NCBI RefSeq assembly: GCF_024691275.1
Contig: NZ_JAILNU010000113.1
Span: forward strand, 1-62,610
Direction of reading: 5' to 3'
Source of the DNA: Ruminococcus sp.
Lineage (GTDB): Bacteria > Bacillota > Clostridia > Oscillospirales > Ruminococcaceae
Length of the DNA stretch: 62,610 nucleotides
In this document: positions 41,181 to 49,667 of the stretch, in pieces
How the letters are laid out: each line of letters opens with the position of its first letter
Position numbering within the stretch: the first letter of the stretch is position 1
The notes under the pieces: model-generated
Told to the model about the DNA's origin: nothing
Database searches by the model: none
What the model saw: only the letters and a program-made list of their open reading frames with translations
Translations under genes and position numbers: made by a program

Positions 41181-41759
41181 ATGAAGGACACTGAACTGCG
41201 CCAATTAATGGCACAGTCTGTACAGAAATGTCACAGAGCTGTCTTTGATAATTATTGTAACTACGTATACGCTATCGTTATAAATGTGCTCCGATCCTGT
41301 GGCACAAGAGAAGATATCGACGATTGTGTCAGTGATGTATTCATGAAGATCTACAAGCGTTTTGATGAGGGTATAGATTTTTCTGACAACCTCAAGAGTT
41401 TTATAGCTGCGGTCTCTCGTAATACTGCTATTGATGCTTTTCGCAAGATAACTCTCAGAAACAATAAAAATGTCTCTTTCGACGATGAGGACATGGAAGA
41501 ATTACGTTCAGAAGAGCACATCATTGAAAATTCCGAAAAGAAAGAACAGTCACGCATTATATTCGGTAAGATAAAAGAACTCGGCGAACCTGATTCCACC
41601 ATCATTATTCAACAATATTTCTACAACCGAACTGCTAAAGAGATCGCCGATAGTATTTCTATGACAGCTGCCGCTGTACAAAAACGCAGCAGCCGTGCAA
41701 AACAAAAACTCAAAGCTTTGCTTATCGAAGAAGGCATTGGCAGGGAGGGATTAGTTTGA
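41181..41759 (+). CDS. ECF-type RNA polymerase sigma factor
   Basis: 192 residues from the ATG after AAAGGAGGAG. Region 2 is DNYCNYVYAIVINVLRSCGTREDIDDCVSDVFMKIYKRFD, and region 4 is IIIQQYFYNRTAKEIADSISMTAAAVQKRSSRAKQKL. The gene for its probable anti-sigma partner begins four bases before its stop. It likely switches on envelope-stress or local genes. Confidence 0.88.
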   Translation: MKDTELRQLMAQSVQKCHRAVFDNYCNYVYAIVINVLRSCGTREDIDDCVSDVFMKIYKRFDEGIDFSDNLKSFIAAVSRNTAIDAFRKITLRNNKNVSFDDEDMEELRSEEHIIENSEKKEQSRIIFGKIKELGEPDSTIIIQQYFYNRTAKEIADSISMTAAAVQKRSSRAKQKLKALLIEEGIGREGLV

Positions 41760-43114
41760 ATAAAAATAATCTATTCGAGGGGACAGACGATATGTTGTTA
41801 GATAAATTATCTCAGGAATTTCCCGTTCTGACAGATGAAGAAAAGGAGCGGATATTTGCTATGAGTGAAAGAAAATATAATATAAATAAGAACAATGAGA
41901 AAGTTAATACTAATTATAAAGACTTCAGCGCAGATAATGAAGTTAAGGGTGTTGAACAGTATAAACGCCCAATGTGGTACAAGACTTTGAGTATCGCTGC
42001 CGCAGCTGTTCTCATGGTCGGCGGTGTCGCAGGAAGCATGATGCTCATGCAGCACGGCGGCACTCGTGTACCTACAACAAATATCGAAGAAACTACCGCT
42101 GCAACAACAGATGCGACTGAACCTACAGAATCAACTACGGAAGATGTCTCAGAGTATATGGCAGCCGCTCTTGAACTTACCGACAAGCTGGCTCACTATG
42201 AGAATGTTCTCTATAATCATGATATCGCTGTCGATGAGAACGATTCTCTTACATTTACTATGCATAACTATGAAGGTAAGGAGCATGAGGAGCATTACGT
42301 AAGAGTTATCGACCCTGAAATACAGTCGGGCAATGATCTGAAAAATGCTATCCTCGCCCTCTGTACAGATGAATTCAAAGATCTGCTGTATAACGATTCG
42401 GGCGAATATGATGAAGATAACCTTGTTTTCAATATATGTGATTATCTCTATTCATCAGGCTACTTCATAAACGATTTCAGCGGCTATGAAAACGGTGCAA
42501 CTATCAATAATTACTATAAGACAGGCAGCTTCATTACCTATAATGACGCTCTCTATGTATGCACCAACTATATGGAAAGAGATGCGGATTACTACAGCAG
42601 CGAGCCTGAGATAATCTCTCACGGCGACGATTACTTTGAAGCAACAAGAATGACTGTAGGACCTTGCATCAATCACTTCGGCTGTCCTGATATTAAGGTC
42701 GGAACAAAGGCAACGTTCCAATTCAAAAAAGTGGACGGCAAATGGAAGATCAATAATATCAAAACAGGCAGAAGTGTTGAAGCATGGGCATTAGCTGCGG
42801 TAAATCATTACTTCAATAACGTATGCACTGATTATTCTCCTGACGAGCTTGATATAAGAAATGACCAGAACGAGGATGGTCTTATAACAAAATCATTCTA
42901 TGATAAGCTCATTGATAACTACAGGATATTGAAAAATGACAGTGATAACAGCTGTAGGATCTACTGCATCATCAAGGACAAGGAAGGCAAGGATCACCTT
43001 GAATTCACTGCTGATATAGATTTCCTTATTGATGATGATTTTGGATTCATGGGAGATGAGGATTACTCTGAATACTTCTCGTTCTCTAATGTTTCTATAA
43101 AAGAAATAAGATAA
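41756..43114 (+). CDS. Membrane-anchored anti-sigma-type protein
   Basis: 452 residues starting at a TTG overlapping the sigma stop. A cytoplasmic N-terminus (about 1-75, DKLSQEFPVLTDEEKERIFAMSERK) and one membrane helix (about 79-100) are followed by a Thr-rich linker (TTAATTDATEPTESTT) and an external beta domain with two NTF2-like units. The position and layout fit a sigma-binding anti-sigma factor, but the zinc anti-sigma motif HxxxCxxC is absent. Confidence 0.75.
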   Translation: MNKNNLFEGTDDMLLDKLSQEFPVLTDEEKERIFAMSERKYNINKNNEKVNTNYKDFSADNEVKGVEQYKRPMWYKTLSIAAAAVLMVGGVAGSMMLMQHGGTRVPTTNIEETTAATTDATEPTESTTEDVSEYMAAALELTDKLAHYENVLYNHDIAVDENDSLTFTMHNYEGKEHEEHYVRVIDPEIQSGNDLKNAILALCTDEFKDLLYNDSGEYDEDNLVFNICDYLYSSGYFINDFSGYENGATINNYYKTGSFITYNDALYVCTNYMERDADYYSSEPEIISHGDDYFEATRMTVGPCINHFGCPDIKVGTKATFQFKKVDGKWKINNIKTGRSVEAWALAAVNHYFNNVCTDYSPDELDIRNDQNEDGLITKSFYDKLIDNYRILKNDSDNSCRIYCIIKDKEGKDHLEFTADIDFLIDDDFGFMGDEDYSEYFSFSNVSIKEIR

Positions 43115-43146
43115 CGACCTCCTTAATATAATGCTTATTTAAACCA

Positions 43147-43197
43147 ACATCTTAGCGCTTATGATCGATGAGATCGGAGGCGCTTTGGTGTTTTTTT
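43147..43197 (+). terminator. Terminator after the sigma operon
   Basis: AGCGC pairs with GCGCT (43154-43158 and 43180-43184), extended by partial flanking pairs, then a run of T to 43197. Confidence 0.65.
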
Positions 43198-43262
43198 CAG
43201 ATCATTCGGGAATAATCTAACGTAGATCTGCTTCTATGAATACTTTATCGGAAAAAAGTGAC

Positions 43263-43322
43263 AAATGTCACTAAAGAAGTTATAAATGTCACTATACAAA
43301 ATGAGGTTTCATGTTGTATAAT
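43263..43322 (+). promoter_or_regulatory. Second direct-repeat-controlled promoter
   Basis: AAATGTCACTA occurs at 43263-43273 and 43284-43294, a 21-base period; GTGACaaatGTCAC also forms an inverted repeat at the first copy. TATAAT lies at 43317-43322 with no good -35 box, so activation by a bound protein is likely. Confidence 0.55.
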
Positions 43323-43327
43323 ATATA

Positions 43328-43446
43328 TAGACAGTAAAGTTCATCTGCTGTGATTTAGGTTTTATTGGCATTAATAAAACTTGTTGGGGTAAAAAACGGA
43401 TAAATAAAAAGGAGCGGAACACGTAAGGTGTCCGCTCCTTTTTATT
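43328..43446 (+). ncRNA. Candidate small RNA or short untranslated transcript
   Basis: No ATG-led frame with an RBS is found. AGGTTTTATT can pair with AATAAAACTT (about 43357-43382), and the transcript ends at the strong hairpin AAGGAGCGGA/TCCGCTCCTT (about 43409-43441) followed by T. The hairpin is bidirectional and also terminates the GH5 gene on the minus strand. Confidence 0.4.
43407..43445. terminator. Bidirectional terminator (GH5 gene / small RNA)
   Basis: AAAAAGGAGCGGA pairs with TCCGCTCCTTTTT; T-runs are present on both strands. Confidence 0.8.
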
Positions 43447-43465
43447 TATATACACCAAGCAGAAA

Positions 43466-44662
43466 TTATCTTGCATATGGCTGTGCGACCTTGTCACAGC
43501 CTGCCATAGGATCTTTATTCTTCACGCCATTGACTATAGCCTCTATTATCTCAGGCTGTGTGCGTGTGAGATTGTTCCTGTCAAACAGTCCGAAGCCGAA
43601 CTCTCCGTTAAAGCCGTTGTCCCAGTAAACAGGAACTATGCCGTACTTTGCAGCTGTTCCCGCCACAAATCCGTTATAGTATACACGGTTTTCGGTTATG
43701 CGCTGTGATATGGCAGAATTCGAGCAGCTCTTGTCGATACAGCCGAATTCTCCTATGATAACAGGTATGCCCCTGTCCACATACATCTCCTTCAGCATGG
43801 CGAATTTTTCCTTTATATGCTCCTCCTCGCCCCATACAGCCTTGTATATGGGGTCCTCCTTGTGGAACTCCACTATCTCCTGACCGTTCTCGCCCCAGAG
43901 GTATATCTCCTTCTCCACCTCACCGCAGTACTCCCACGGATCGTAGCAGTGTACGGACAGTATCAGCCTGCCGTCATGAACAGTATTTCCGCTGTCGGTA
44001 GGAAAACGGAAACCATAACCGCCGCAGGTATAATTTATGTCGGTATTCCAGCCTGCGACCATGAGCCAGCGGTGTGTATTTTCGCCGCCTGCCCTGCGCA
44101 CAGTATCCACGAATATCTGATCGTAGTCGTTGATATTCTCGTAATACTCGGGCACGGGAGTATGATAAACTCCGTCAAACACCTCATTCATGCTCTCGAA
44201 TATCAGGTGTTCATCGTAATCCGAAAAGCGCTGAGCGACCTGTCTCCATACTGCCGCATACTTCTCCTTGATACGCTTCTGATCGCTGCTGTTGCACAGA
44301 AGCCAGCCGCCGTTTATTGTATGGTAGCCGTCCCCATGCATATTGATAATTACAAAAAGCCCCCTGTTATAGCAGTAGTCGACGACCTCCGCTATTCTTC
44401 CGAGCCATTTTTCCTCGATCTTATAGCCATTGCTGTCGTCTATTTTGCTGAGATATGAAATAGGTATCCTTATCGTTCCGAATCCTGCTTCTATTACAGT
44501 ATCTACCATTTCCTGTGAAGCCTTTGGATTTCCCCAGACAGTCTCATCGGGCATACCTCCGAAATTAGCTTCGAGAGTATTCCCGTAATTCCAGCCTGCA
44601 CCCATTTGTTCAGCTATATCCGCAGCAGAGACCATAAACCTTTTTTTACATTCAATGTTCAT
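43466..44662 (-). CDS. Glycoside hydrolase family 5 enzyme (no signal peptide)
   Basis: 398 residues from the ATG after GGGGGGAG. The TIM-barrel shows MGAGWNYGNTLEA, GFGTIRIPISY, VIINMHGDGYH, FESMNEVFDG (acid/base Glu) and VIIGEFGC (nucleophile Glu). It should cleave beta-glucan or a related plant polysaccharide. There is no signal sequence, dockerin or binding module, unlike secreted cellulosomal enzymes, so it probably acts on imported oligosaccharides in the cytoplasm. Confidence 0.9.
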   Translation of the reverse strand: MNIECKKRFMVSAADIAEQMGAGWNYGNTLEANFGGMPDETVWGNPKASQEMVDTVIEAGFGTIRIPISYLSKIDDSNGYKIEEKWLGRIAEVVDYCYNRGLFVIINMHGDGYHTINGGWLLCNSSDQKRIKEKYAAVWRQVAQRFSDYDEHLIFESMNEVFDGVYHTPVPEYYENINDYDQIFVDTVRRAGGENTHRWLMVAGWNTDINYTCGGYGFRFPTDSGNTVHDGRLILSVHCYDPWEYCGEVEKEIYLWGENGQEIVEFHKEDPIYKAVWGEEEHIKEKFAMLKEMYVDRGIPVIIGEFGCIDKSCSNSAISQRITENRVYYNGFVAGTAAKYGIVPVYWDNGFNGEFGFGLFDRNNLTRTQPEIIEAIVNGVKNKDPMAGCDKVAQPYAR

Positions 44663-44797
44663 TTTAAGGTCTCCCCCCTTTGCTGCAAAAAGTTTCATGA
44701 TGTCAAAATAATTATATCACAGCACAGACAGCCTTTCAACCAATATGATATCAAATGAGATTATATGCAATAAAAAAGCGTTTTTTATGCCTATGCC

Positions 44798-44826
44798 TTG
44801 ACAGTACCTATCATTTTGTGTATAAT
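44798..44826 (+). promoter_or_regulatory. Perfect promoter of the PARG gene
   Basis: TTGACA (44798-44803) N17 TATAAT (44821-44826). Confidence 0.85.
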
Positions 44827-44852
44827 CAGATTAAAAAAGGGGGAACTTTGTC

Positions 44853-45653
44853 ATGAATAACATTTCCATCGCAAATGAGACAATAAAAATAACAGCCGAC
44901 GGATACTATGAAATTGACGGAAAGCGCATCGAGCTGCCGCATATAAACTTCTCGGAAGTCGAAGTGATAACGCCTGAAAAAGGAGCGGAGCTCGTCAAAA
45001 ATACGGCTGTCCCTGACAGAGAAATGTGCAGTATCACAGTCACTGCCGAGGACACTTTTGCTGCTGCGAGCCGCTTTGAAAATGCCTTCGTAATGAACTT
45101 CGCCAATGCACACAACCCCGGCGGCGGTTTCAGATTGGGAGCTAATGCGCAGGAGGAAGCCCTGTGCAGATGCAGCACTCTTTATGCCTCCATATCATCG
45201 GAAAACGCAAAGACCATGTACCGCTACAATAATACCCATATCAGCTCCGTAGAGTCCGACCATATGCTGTATTCCCCTAATGTGTGCGTTTTCAGGGACC
45301 ATCACTGCGTTCTTACAGATAAGCCGTTCATGACCTCGGTCATCACCGTTCCTGCCGTTAACAGACGCGGTGCGGCTATATTTGCATCGAATAAGAAAAT
45401 AGAACAGGCTATGACAGGACGTATAAGGATACTTCTTGCAGCTGCTGCAAAACACGGTCATAAGAATATTGTCCTCGGCGCATGGGGCTGCGGAGCTTTC
45501 GGCAATAAGCCTGATAATGTCTCAGGCTATTTCAGAAAGGTCATCGTTGATGAGGAGTTCGGCAGGCTCTTTGAGCATATCTGCTTTGCAATATACGGCA
45601 GCCAAGACGGCAGAAACTATATCAGTTTCAAAAATACATTCGGCGTGAAGTAA
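44853..45653 (+). CDS. Poly(ADP-ribose) glycohydrolase-type protein (TIGR02452-like)
   Basis: 266 residues. FANAHNPGGGFRLGANAQEEALCRCSTLY (about 84-112) has the GGG...QEE signature that makes up the catalytic loop of bacterial PARGs, and LGAWGCGAFGNKPDNV is the macrodomain phosphate-binding loop. It should remove ADP-ribose chains or groups from proteins or DNA. It is monocistronic with a strong promoter and its own terminator. No ADP-ribosyltransferase is visible nearby. Confidence 0.87.
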   Translation: MNNISIANETIKITADGYYEIDGKRIELPHINFSEVEVITPEKGAELVKNTAVPDREMCSITVTAEDTFAAASRFENAFVMNFANAHNPGGGFRLGANAQEEALCRCSTLYASISSENAKTMYRYNNTHISSVESDHMLYSPNVCVFRDHHCVLTDKPFMTSVITVPAVNRRGAAIFASNKKIEQAMTGRIRILLAAAAKHGHKNIVLGAWGCGAFGNKPDNVSGYFRKVIVDEEFGRLFEHICFAIYGSQDGRNYISFKNTFGVK

Positions 45654-45666
45654 GCCGTTAGTCTGT

Positions 45667-45694
45667 AGGGGCGGATAATAACCGTCCCTTTTTT
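45667..45694 (+). terminator. Terminator of the PARG gene
   Basis: AGGGGCGG pairs with CCGTCCCT (one G-U) followed by TTTTT. Confidence 0.75.
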
Positions 45695-45956
45695 CATGTC
45701 CATTTTTACAAATGGCATTGTTGTTTTGTTATTCACGGGCTGCCTTCTGCTCACACAGCTTATTTCGGTGTCAGGCTGCAAAAAGGCTGATGCATAGCGC
45801 GTTGCTCATACATCAGCCTTTTTGGGGTCTATTTGATTTATTTGACGATATTTATATGAAAATCCTCAATATCCAGCCATTTTATCAAAAGCTTTCAAAA
45901 AATCATATAACTGTCTGCTCCGTATTTACAGAGCTGCCTGACATTATTCTCTGATA
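45695..45956. other. Spacer with another terminator hairpin
   Basis: AAAAAGGCTGATG (45780-45792) pairs with CATCAGCCTTTTT (45811-45823) and can act on both strands; on the minus strand it would lie 134 bases downstream of the small secreted peptide gene. No other gene is visible. Confidence 0.6.
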
Positions 45957-46115
45957 TCACTGATTATCATCAAAACAGCCGCTTTTTACTCCCTGTTCAG
46001 AAACAATATCGGCAGGAGGCTCATCGGTCTGATCTTCTGCACTGACTTCGATAGTGTTAACAAGCGAAGCGAAGATCATTGATGACATAACAAGTGACAT
46101 TATTTTTCTCTTCAT
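45957..46115 (-). CDS. Small secreted peptide, 52 residues
   Basis: The gene begins MKRKIMSLVMSSMIFASLVN after GAAAGGA at 10 bases. A basic start and a hydrophobic helix lead to VSA, a likely signal-peptidase site at about residue 25. The mature part would be about 27 residues, acidic, EDQTDEPPADIVSEQGVKSG..., with a single Cys near the end. It resembles a secreted signalling or surface peptide. No family was recognised. It is separate from its neighbours by more than 120 bases. Confidence 0.68.
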   Translation of the reverse strand: MKRKIMSLVMSSMIFASLVNTIEVSAEDQTDEPPADIVSEQGVKSGCFDDNQ

Positions 46116-46244
46116 CGTTATCATTCCTTTCAAGTTACTGACAAAATCATATATTCCCTTGAGTATATTATATCAAAATACACAGTATTTGTCAAGCATT
46201 TCAGTGCATTTTAAATCAGAATGACTATAAAGAGAAATATTATT

Positions 46245-46991
46245 TCAATCTATCGTCAGCATAACGGGACAGTGATCGCTGCCCATTATATCCGTAAGTA
46301 TCTCCGAATCCTTAACGCGCTCCATAAGGCGCTGCGATACCACGAAGTAGTCTATACGCCAGCCTGCGTTCTTCTCACGAGCCTTGAAGCGGTACGACCA
46401 CCATGAATACGTGACCGTATCGGGATAGAGACTGCGGAAGGAGTCCACAAAGCCTGCACCGAGAAGCTCCGTGAACTTGCCGCGCTCCTCGTCCGAGAAG
46501 CCTGCATTGCCGCGGTTGGTCTTGGGATTTTTCAGGTCTATCTCGTTATGAGCTACATTGAGATCGCCGCAGTAGATAACGGGCTTTTTCTTGTCAAGCT
46601 CCGAGAGATAAGACCTCATGTCGTCCTCGAACTCCATGCGGTAGTCGATACGCTTGAGACCGTCCTGCGCATTTGGAACATAACAGCACACGAAGTAGAA
46701 GTCCTCATACTCGCAGGTGATGACGCGCCCCTCGTCGAGGTGAGTTCCGTTGATACCGTAGGTCACGTTTATGGGCTCGGTCTTGCTGAATACAGCCGTT
46801 CCCGAATAACCCTTCTTTATTGCGCTGTGAAAATATATGTGATATCCCTCGGGCTTGAAGTCCGCCTGATCGGGCTGCATTTTTGTCTCCTGTAAGCAGA
46901 ATATATCAGCGTCCGCAGCCTTGAAGAAGTCCTCAAAGCCCTTTTGCAGACAAGCACGAAAGCCGTTGACGTTCCATGATATTAGCTTCAT
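46245..46991 (-). CDS. xth: Exodeoxyribonuclease III
   Basis: 248 residues. MKLISWNVNGFRACLQ, IFCLQETKMQ, YCGDLNVAHNEIDL and IMGSDHCPV are the ordered metal and active-site motifs of the exonuclease III/AP endonuclease fold. It cuts at abasic sites and degrades one strand of duplex DNA in base-excision repair. Length is typical. The start ATG has GGAGG nearby. Confidence 0.93.
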   Translation of the reverse strand: MKLISWNVNGFRACLQKGFEDFFKAADADIFCLQETKMQPDQADFKPEGYHIYFHSAIKKGYSGTAVFSKTEPINVTYGINGTHLDEGRVITCEYEDFYFVCCYVPNAQDGLKRIDYRMEFEDDMRSYLSELDKKKPVIYCGDLNVAHNEIDLKNPKTNRGNAGFSDEERGKFTELLGAGFVDSFRSLYPDTVTYSWWSYRFKAREKNAGWRIDYFVVSQRLMERVKDSEILTDIMGSDHCPVMLTID

Positions 46992-47089
46992 TGTTATACC
47001 TCCGAAAAAATTTCTCCGCAGCCATACCGACTGCGGAGACTTTCTTATATTATATCATAGAATTATGAAAAGAGCAACACTTGCGGCGC

Positions 47090-48454
47090 TTATTCGCTCT
47101 CTGTTTTCTCAAAACCGTCCATGAACTCGTCAAATATCCTCTGAAACTCTGCCTTGTCGCTTTCATTTTTCAGCTTGTAGCATAAATTTGACTTGTTTGC
47201 AGGAATGATAACTCCCTCACGGTCGATGAGACAATCCTTCACTGTTAAATCAGTCATACCATGCTCAACCTTTGAACAGGTCTCCCATTCGAGAGCAGCA
47301 AGCTTTTCCTTAAAGCTTTCAAAATCACTTTCATTATATTTGTAGAATGTGTTTTTAAACTCTGATTCGTCAAAAAACTGTGCTTTTTCATCAGGTATAT
47401 CCTTAAAAGCATTCAGTATATCTTCCTCAGAAACAGCTTCTCCGAATTCCTTTTTGATAAGGTGCTTTTTCAGAACAGCATTGTAAGCTTCAAGGTCGCT
47501 GTCGTTTTTAAGCTTGTAGGTCATACCGCTGCTGAACTGCATATAGCCGTCCTCTGCTGCAACAAAACCAATAGAATAGCTGTTTACATCGCCGCTTATT
47601 ACTGAAGCTCTTTCCCATTCAAATTCCATGAGCTCATAAGCAAAATCTTCTCTGCCTGTAAGAGTATATTCTTCCTGCCTGTTTTCGTCTGCTATATAAT
47701 AGTACGCTTTGTCATACGAGTTATTCTTGAATCCGTTGCTTATCTCATTTTCAAGCTCCTTGTTTGTAACCTTTTCAAACTCTGCAATAGTTTCTTCATC
47801 ATCTACGAGCATATACAAAATGTCGTTAAATACCCTTTGACCGTCAACGTAGCTATGATAAGAAACACGCTCCTCACTTTTTACTTTTTCGGTCAGTCTC
47901 AGTTCACCATTATCAAACAGCTCAAAGCTATAGGTAACTCCTTTTGCATTTTCATCTATGCCATTGAAAAATATCTTTATGCCTCTCAAAGTTGATGTAA
48001 AATCATCAGCCCCTATTCCTTTTGACATATCAAAATGGTCAAGATACTCAAAGAATTTATCCTTGTCGATATTATATTTGCTATATATATCGCCGCTGAG
48101 GTCTTCCCATAATCTTATTTCAGCACTATAGCTGTCCTTATTAGCTTTCAGCCTGCTGTAAACCGAAGCTTTCTCGTCTGTATTTATATCTGTACTTTCT
48201 TCTGTCCTGTTGTTTATACGTGTAAAGCGGTACACTCCGCCGCCCACAGCTCCGCAGACCAGCACGACGGCTGCTGCCATAGCTGCAAATTTGCTGAAGC
48301 GGTGCTTTACCGTGATAACTTCCGTGCCGCTTACGCTGTCTTTATAATCTATAGCCTCATCAGGTGCAGAGCTGAGCTTTTCCTGCATACGGCTGCGGAA
48401 TTCATCACTGCACTTTATTTTACCGATAAGCTCATCATATTCGTTAGGTCTCAT
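47090..48454 (-). CDS. Anti-sigma-type membrane protein
   Basis: 454 residues from the ATG seven bases after AGGAGG; it overlaps the sigma gene by 11 bases. The N-terminal cytoplasmic part (YDELIGKIKCSDEFRSRMQEKL) is followed by a single membrane helix (about 72-90) and a large external region of repeated domains with YEYTL-type strands (for example ITYKLKNDSDLEAYNAVLKKHL). The layout fits an anti-sigma factor or sigma-controlled surface sensor. No known family motif was recognised. Confidence 0.72.
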   Translation of the reverse strand: MRPNEYDELIGKIKCSDEFRSRMQEKLSSAPDEAIDYKDSVSGTEVITVKHRFSKFAAMAAAVVLVCGAVGGGVYRFTRINNRTEESTDINTDEKASVYSRLKANKDSYSAEIRLWEDLSGDIYSKYNIDKDKFFEYLDHFDMSKGIGADDFTSTLRGIKIFFNGIDENAKGVTYSFELFDNGELRLTEKVKSEERVSYHSYVDGQRVFNDILYMLVDDEETIAEFEKVTNKELENEISNGFKNNSYDKAYYYIADENRQEEYTLTGREDFAYELMEFEWERASVISGDVNSYSIGFVAAEDGYMQFSSGMTYKLKNDSDLEAYNAVLKKHLIKKEFGEAVSEEDILNAFKDIPDEKAQFFDESEFKNTFYKYNESDFESFKEKLAALEWETCSKVEHGMTDLTVKDCLIDREGVIIPANKSNLCYKLKNESDKAEFQRIFDEFMDGFEKTESE

Positions 48455-48938
48455 ATACATAGCCCTCCTTTTCCAGTTCTGTTTTCAGTTTGTTCCTTCC
48501 TCGCTGCAAAAGCGAGCTGACTGTATTCTCTTTCTTTCCCAGAAGCGATGCTATCTCCTTGATGGTGTACTCCTCAAAATAATACAGGAATATCACCGAT
48601 GAATACTTCTCGGGAAGATTTGCTATCATCTCTCTTATCTCGTCATCTCTCGGCGTAAACTCGCAGCTCAGAGTATTTGCAAGGGCATCATCAAAGGGAA
48701 AATTTCTTATGATACGCGCACTCTTTCTCAGGTTCTTGCAGCGATTTATAGCTGCTCTCAGCAGCCATGCCTTCATATGTTCGTCGGATTCAAAGTTCTG
48801 CGGAGAAGCATGGAGCGTCAGGAATACTTCCTGTGTTATGTCCTCTGCCTCGGTATAATTTCCCGTCATGGCAAAGGCAGCTCGCAGAACAGTATCGCCG
48901 AATTTGTTAAATGCGTACAGCGCTGAACTGTCATTCAT
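48444..48938 (-). CDS. ECF-type sigma factor
   Basis: 164 residues starting at the ATG after AAAGGAGGAA. Region 2 reads FGDTVLRAAFAMTGNYTEAEDITQEVFLTLH, and region 4 reads LPEKYSSVIFLYYFEEYTIKEIASLLGKKENTVSSLLQRGR. It is of the SigW/SigV type and is coupled to the downstream anti-sigma-like gene. Confidence 0.9.
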   Translation of the reverse strand: MNDSSALYAFNKFGDTVLRAAFAMTGNYTEAEDITQEVFLTLHASPQNFESDEHMKAWLLRAAINRCKNLRKSARIIRNFPFDDALANTLSCEFTPRDDEIREMIANLPEKYSSVIFLYYFEEYTIKEIASLLGKKENTVSSLLQRGRNKLKTELEKEGYVYET

Positions 48939-49025
48939 GGCAATTCCTCCTTTCCTTAGAAGCGTCGTTTCACAAGTATATACAATCCTGAGAAGAGTTT
49001 TCGTGCAGAAAATGAAAAAAATTTT

Positions 49026-49091
49026 GTAGGGGCTGTCGAGAACGCCAGCCCCTACAAGATAAAAGCTCACTGACTTTCATCAGTGAGCTTT
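49026..49091 (-). terminator. Two hairpins behind trxA
   Basis: AAAGCTCACTGA pairs with TCAGTGAGCTTT (49062-49091) and terminates trxA on the minus strand. Beyond it GTAGGGGCTG pairs with CAGCCCCTAC (49026-49055), a type of GC-rich hairpin seen again elsewhere in the window. Confidence 0.75.
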
Positions 49092-49097
49092 AACGTA

Positions 49098-49415
49098 TCA
49101 TATACCTAACATTGCTATTACATCTTCCTTTGGTCTGAGTCCGACAGCCTGCTTTACGATAGCGCCGTCCTTGACCACTACCAGAAGCGGTATGCTTTCA
49201 ACTTTGAAAGCCATTGCAAGCTCGGGCTGCTCGTCAACATTTACCTTGCATACCTTTACTTTGCCGTCATACTCGTCGGCGATCTCCTCAACTATCGGTG
49301 CAAGCATCATACACGGTCCGCACCAGCTTGCCCAGAAGTCGATAAGAACAGGCATACCCTTATAGTTTCGTACTTCTTCGTCGAAATTTTCCTTTGTGAT
49401 AATTATTTCGTTCAT
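49098..49415 (-). CDS. trxA: Thioredoxin
   Basis: 105 residues with the active site WASWCGPCMMLAP (Cys at about 31 and 34) and the cis-Pro loop VESIPLLVV. It is a disulfide reductase of standard length. It lies 27 bases downstream of a ferredoxin-thioredoxin-reductase-like gene and 250 bases from a flavodiiron gene, forming an oxygen-defence group. Confidence 0.95.
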   Translation of the reverse strand: MNEIIITKENFDEEVRNYKGMPVLIDFWASWCGPCMMLAPIVEEIADEYDGKVKVCKVNVDEQPELAMAFKVESIPLLVVVKDGAIVKQAVGLRPKEDVIAMLGI

Positions 49416-49442
49416 ATTGAACCTCCATGAAACCGAACAGCG

Positions 49443-49646
49443 TTAGTCTTCCAGTGACTTATAATAGAGCATACAGTGACAGAAGCCCTCAAAATTCGGG
49501 TCTGCTATCTGGTCGCGGAACTCCTTGCACATACACTTGTTTTCGGGAGTTTTCGCAAGTCTGCACGGGCAGTATCCGTCCTTTAATTTTAGCCCTTCCT
49601 TTATTCTGTCAACAACTTCTTTATCGGGATTGAGAGTAATTTTCAT
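49443..49646 (-). CDS. Ferredoxin-thioredoxin reductase catalytic subunit-like
   Basis: 67 residues with YCPCRLAK, NKCMCKEF and FCHCMLYY: the three CxC pairs that bind the [4Fe-4S] cluster and carry the redox disulfide in FTR catalytic subunits. The variable (beta/alpha) partner of plant FTR is absent, so it is a minimal form. It may pass electrons from ferredoxin to the thioredoxin encoded just downstream. Confidence 0.85.
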   Translation of the reverse strand: MKITLNPDKEVVDRIKEGLKLKDGYCPCRLAKTPENKCMCKEFRDQIADPNFEGFCHCMLYYKSLED

Positions 49647-49667
49647 TTTCAGTCCCTCCTTGATTTT

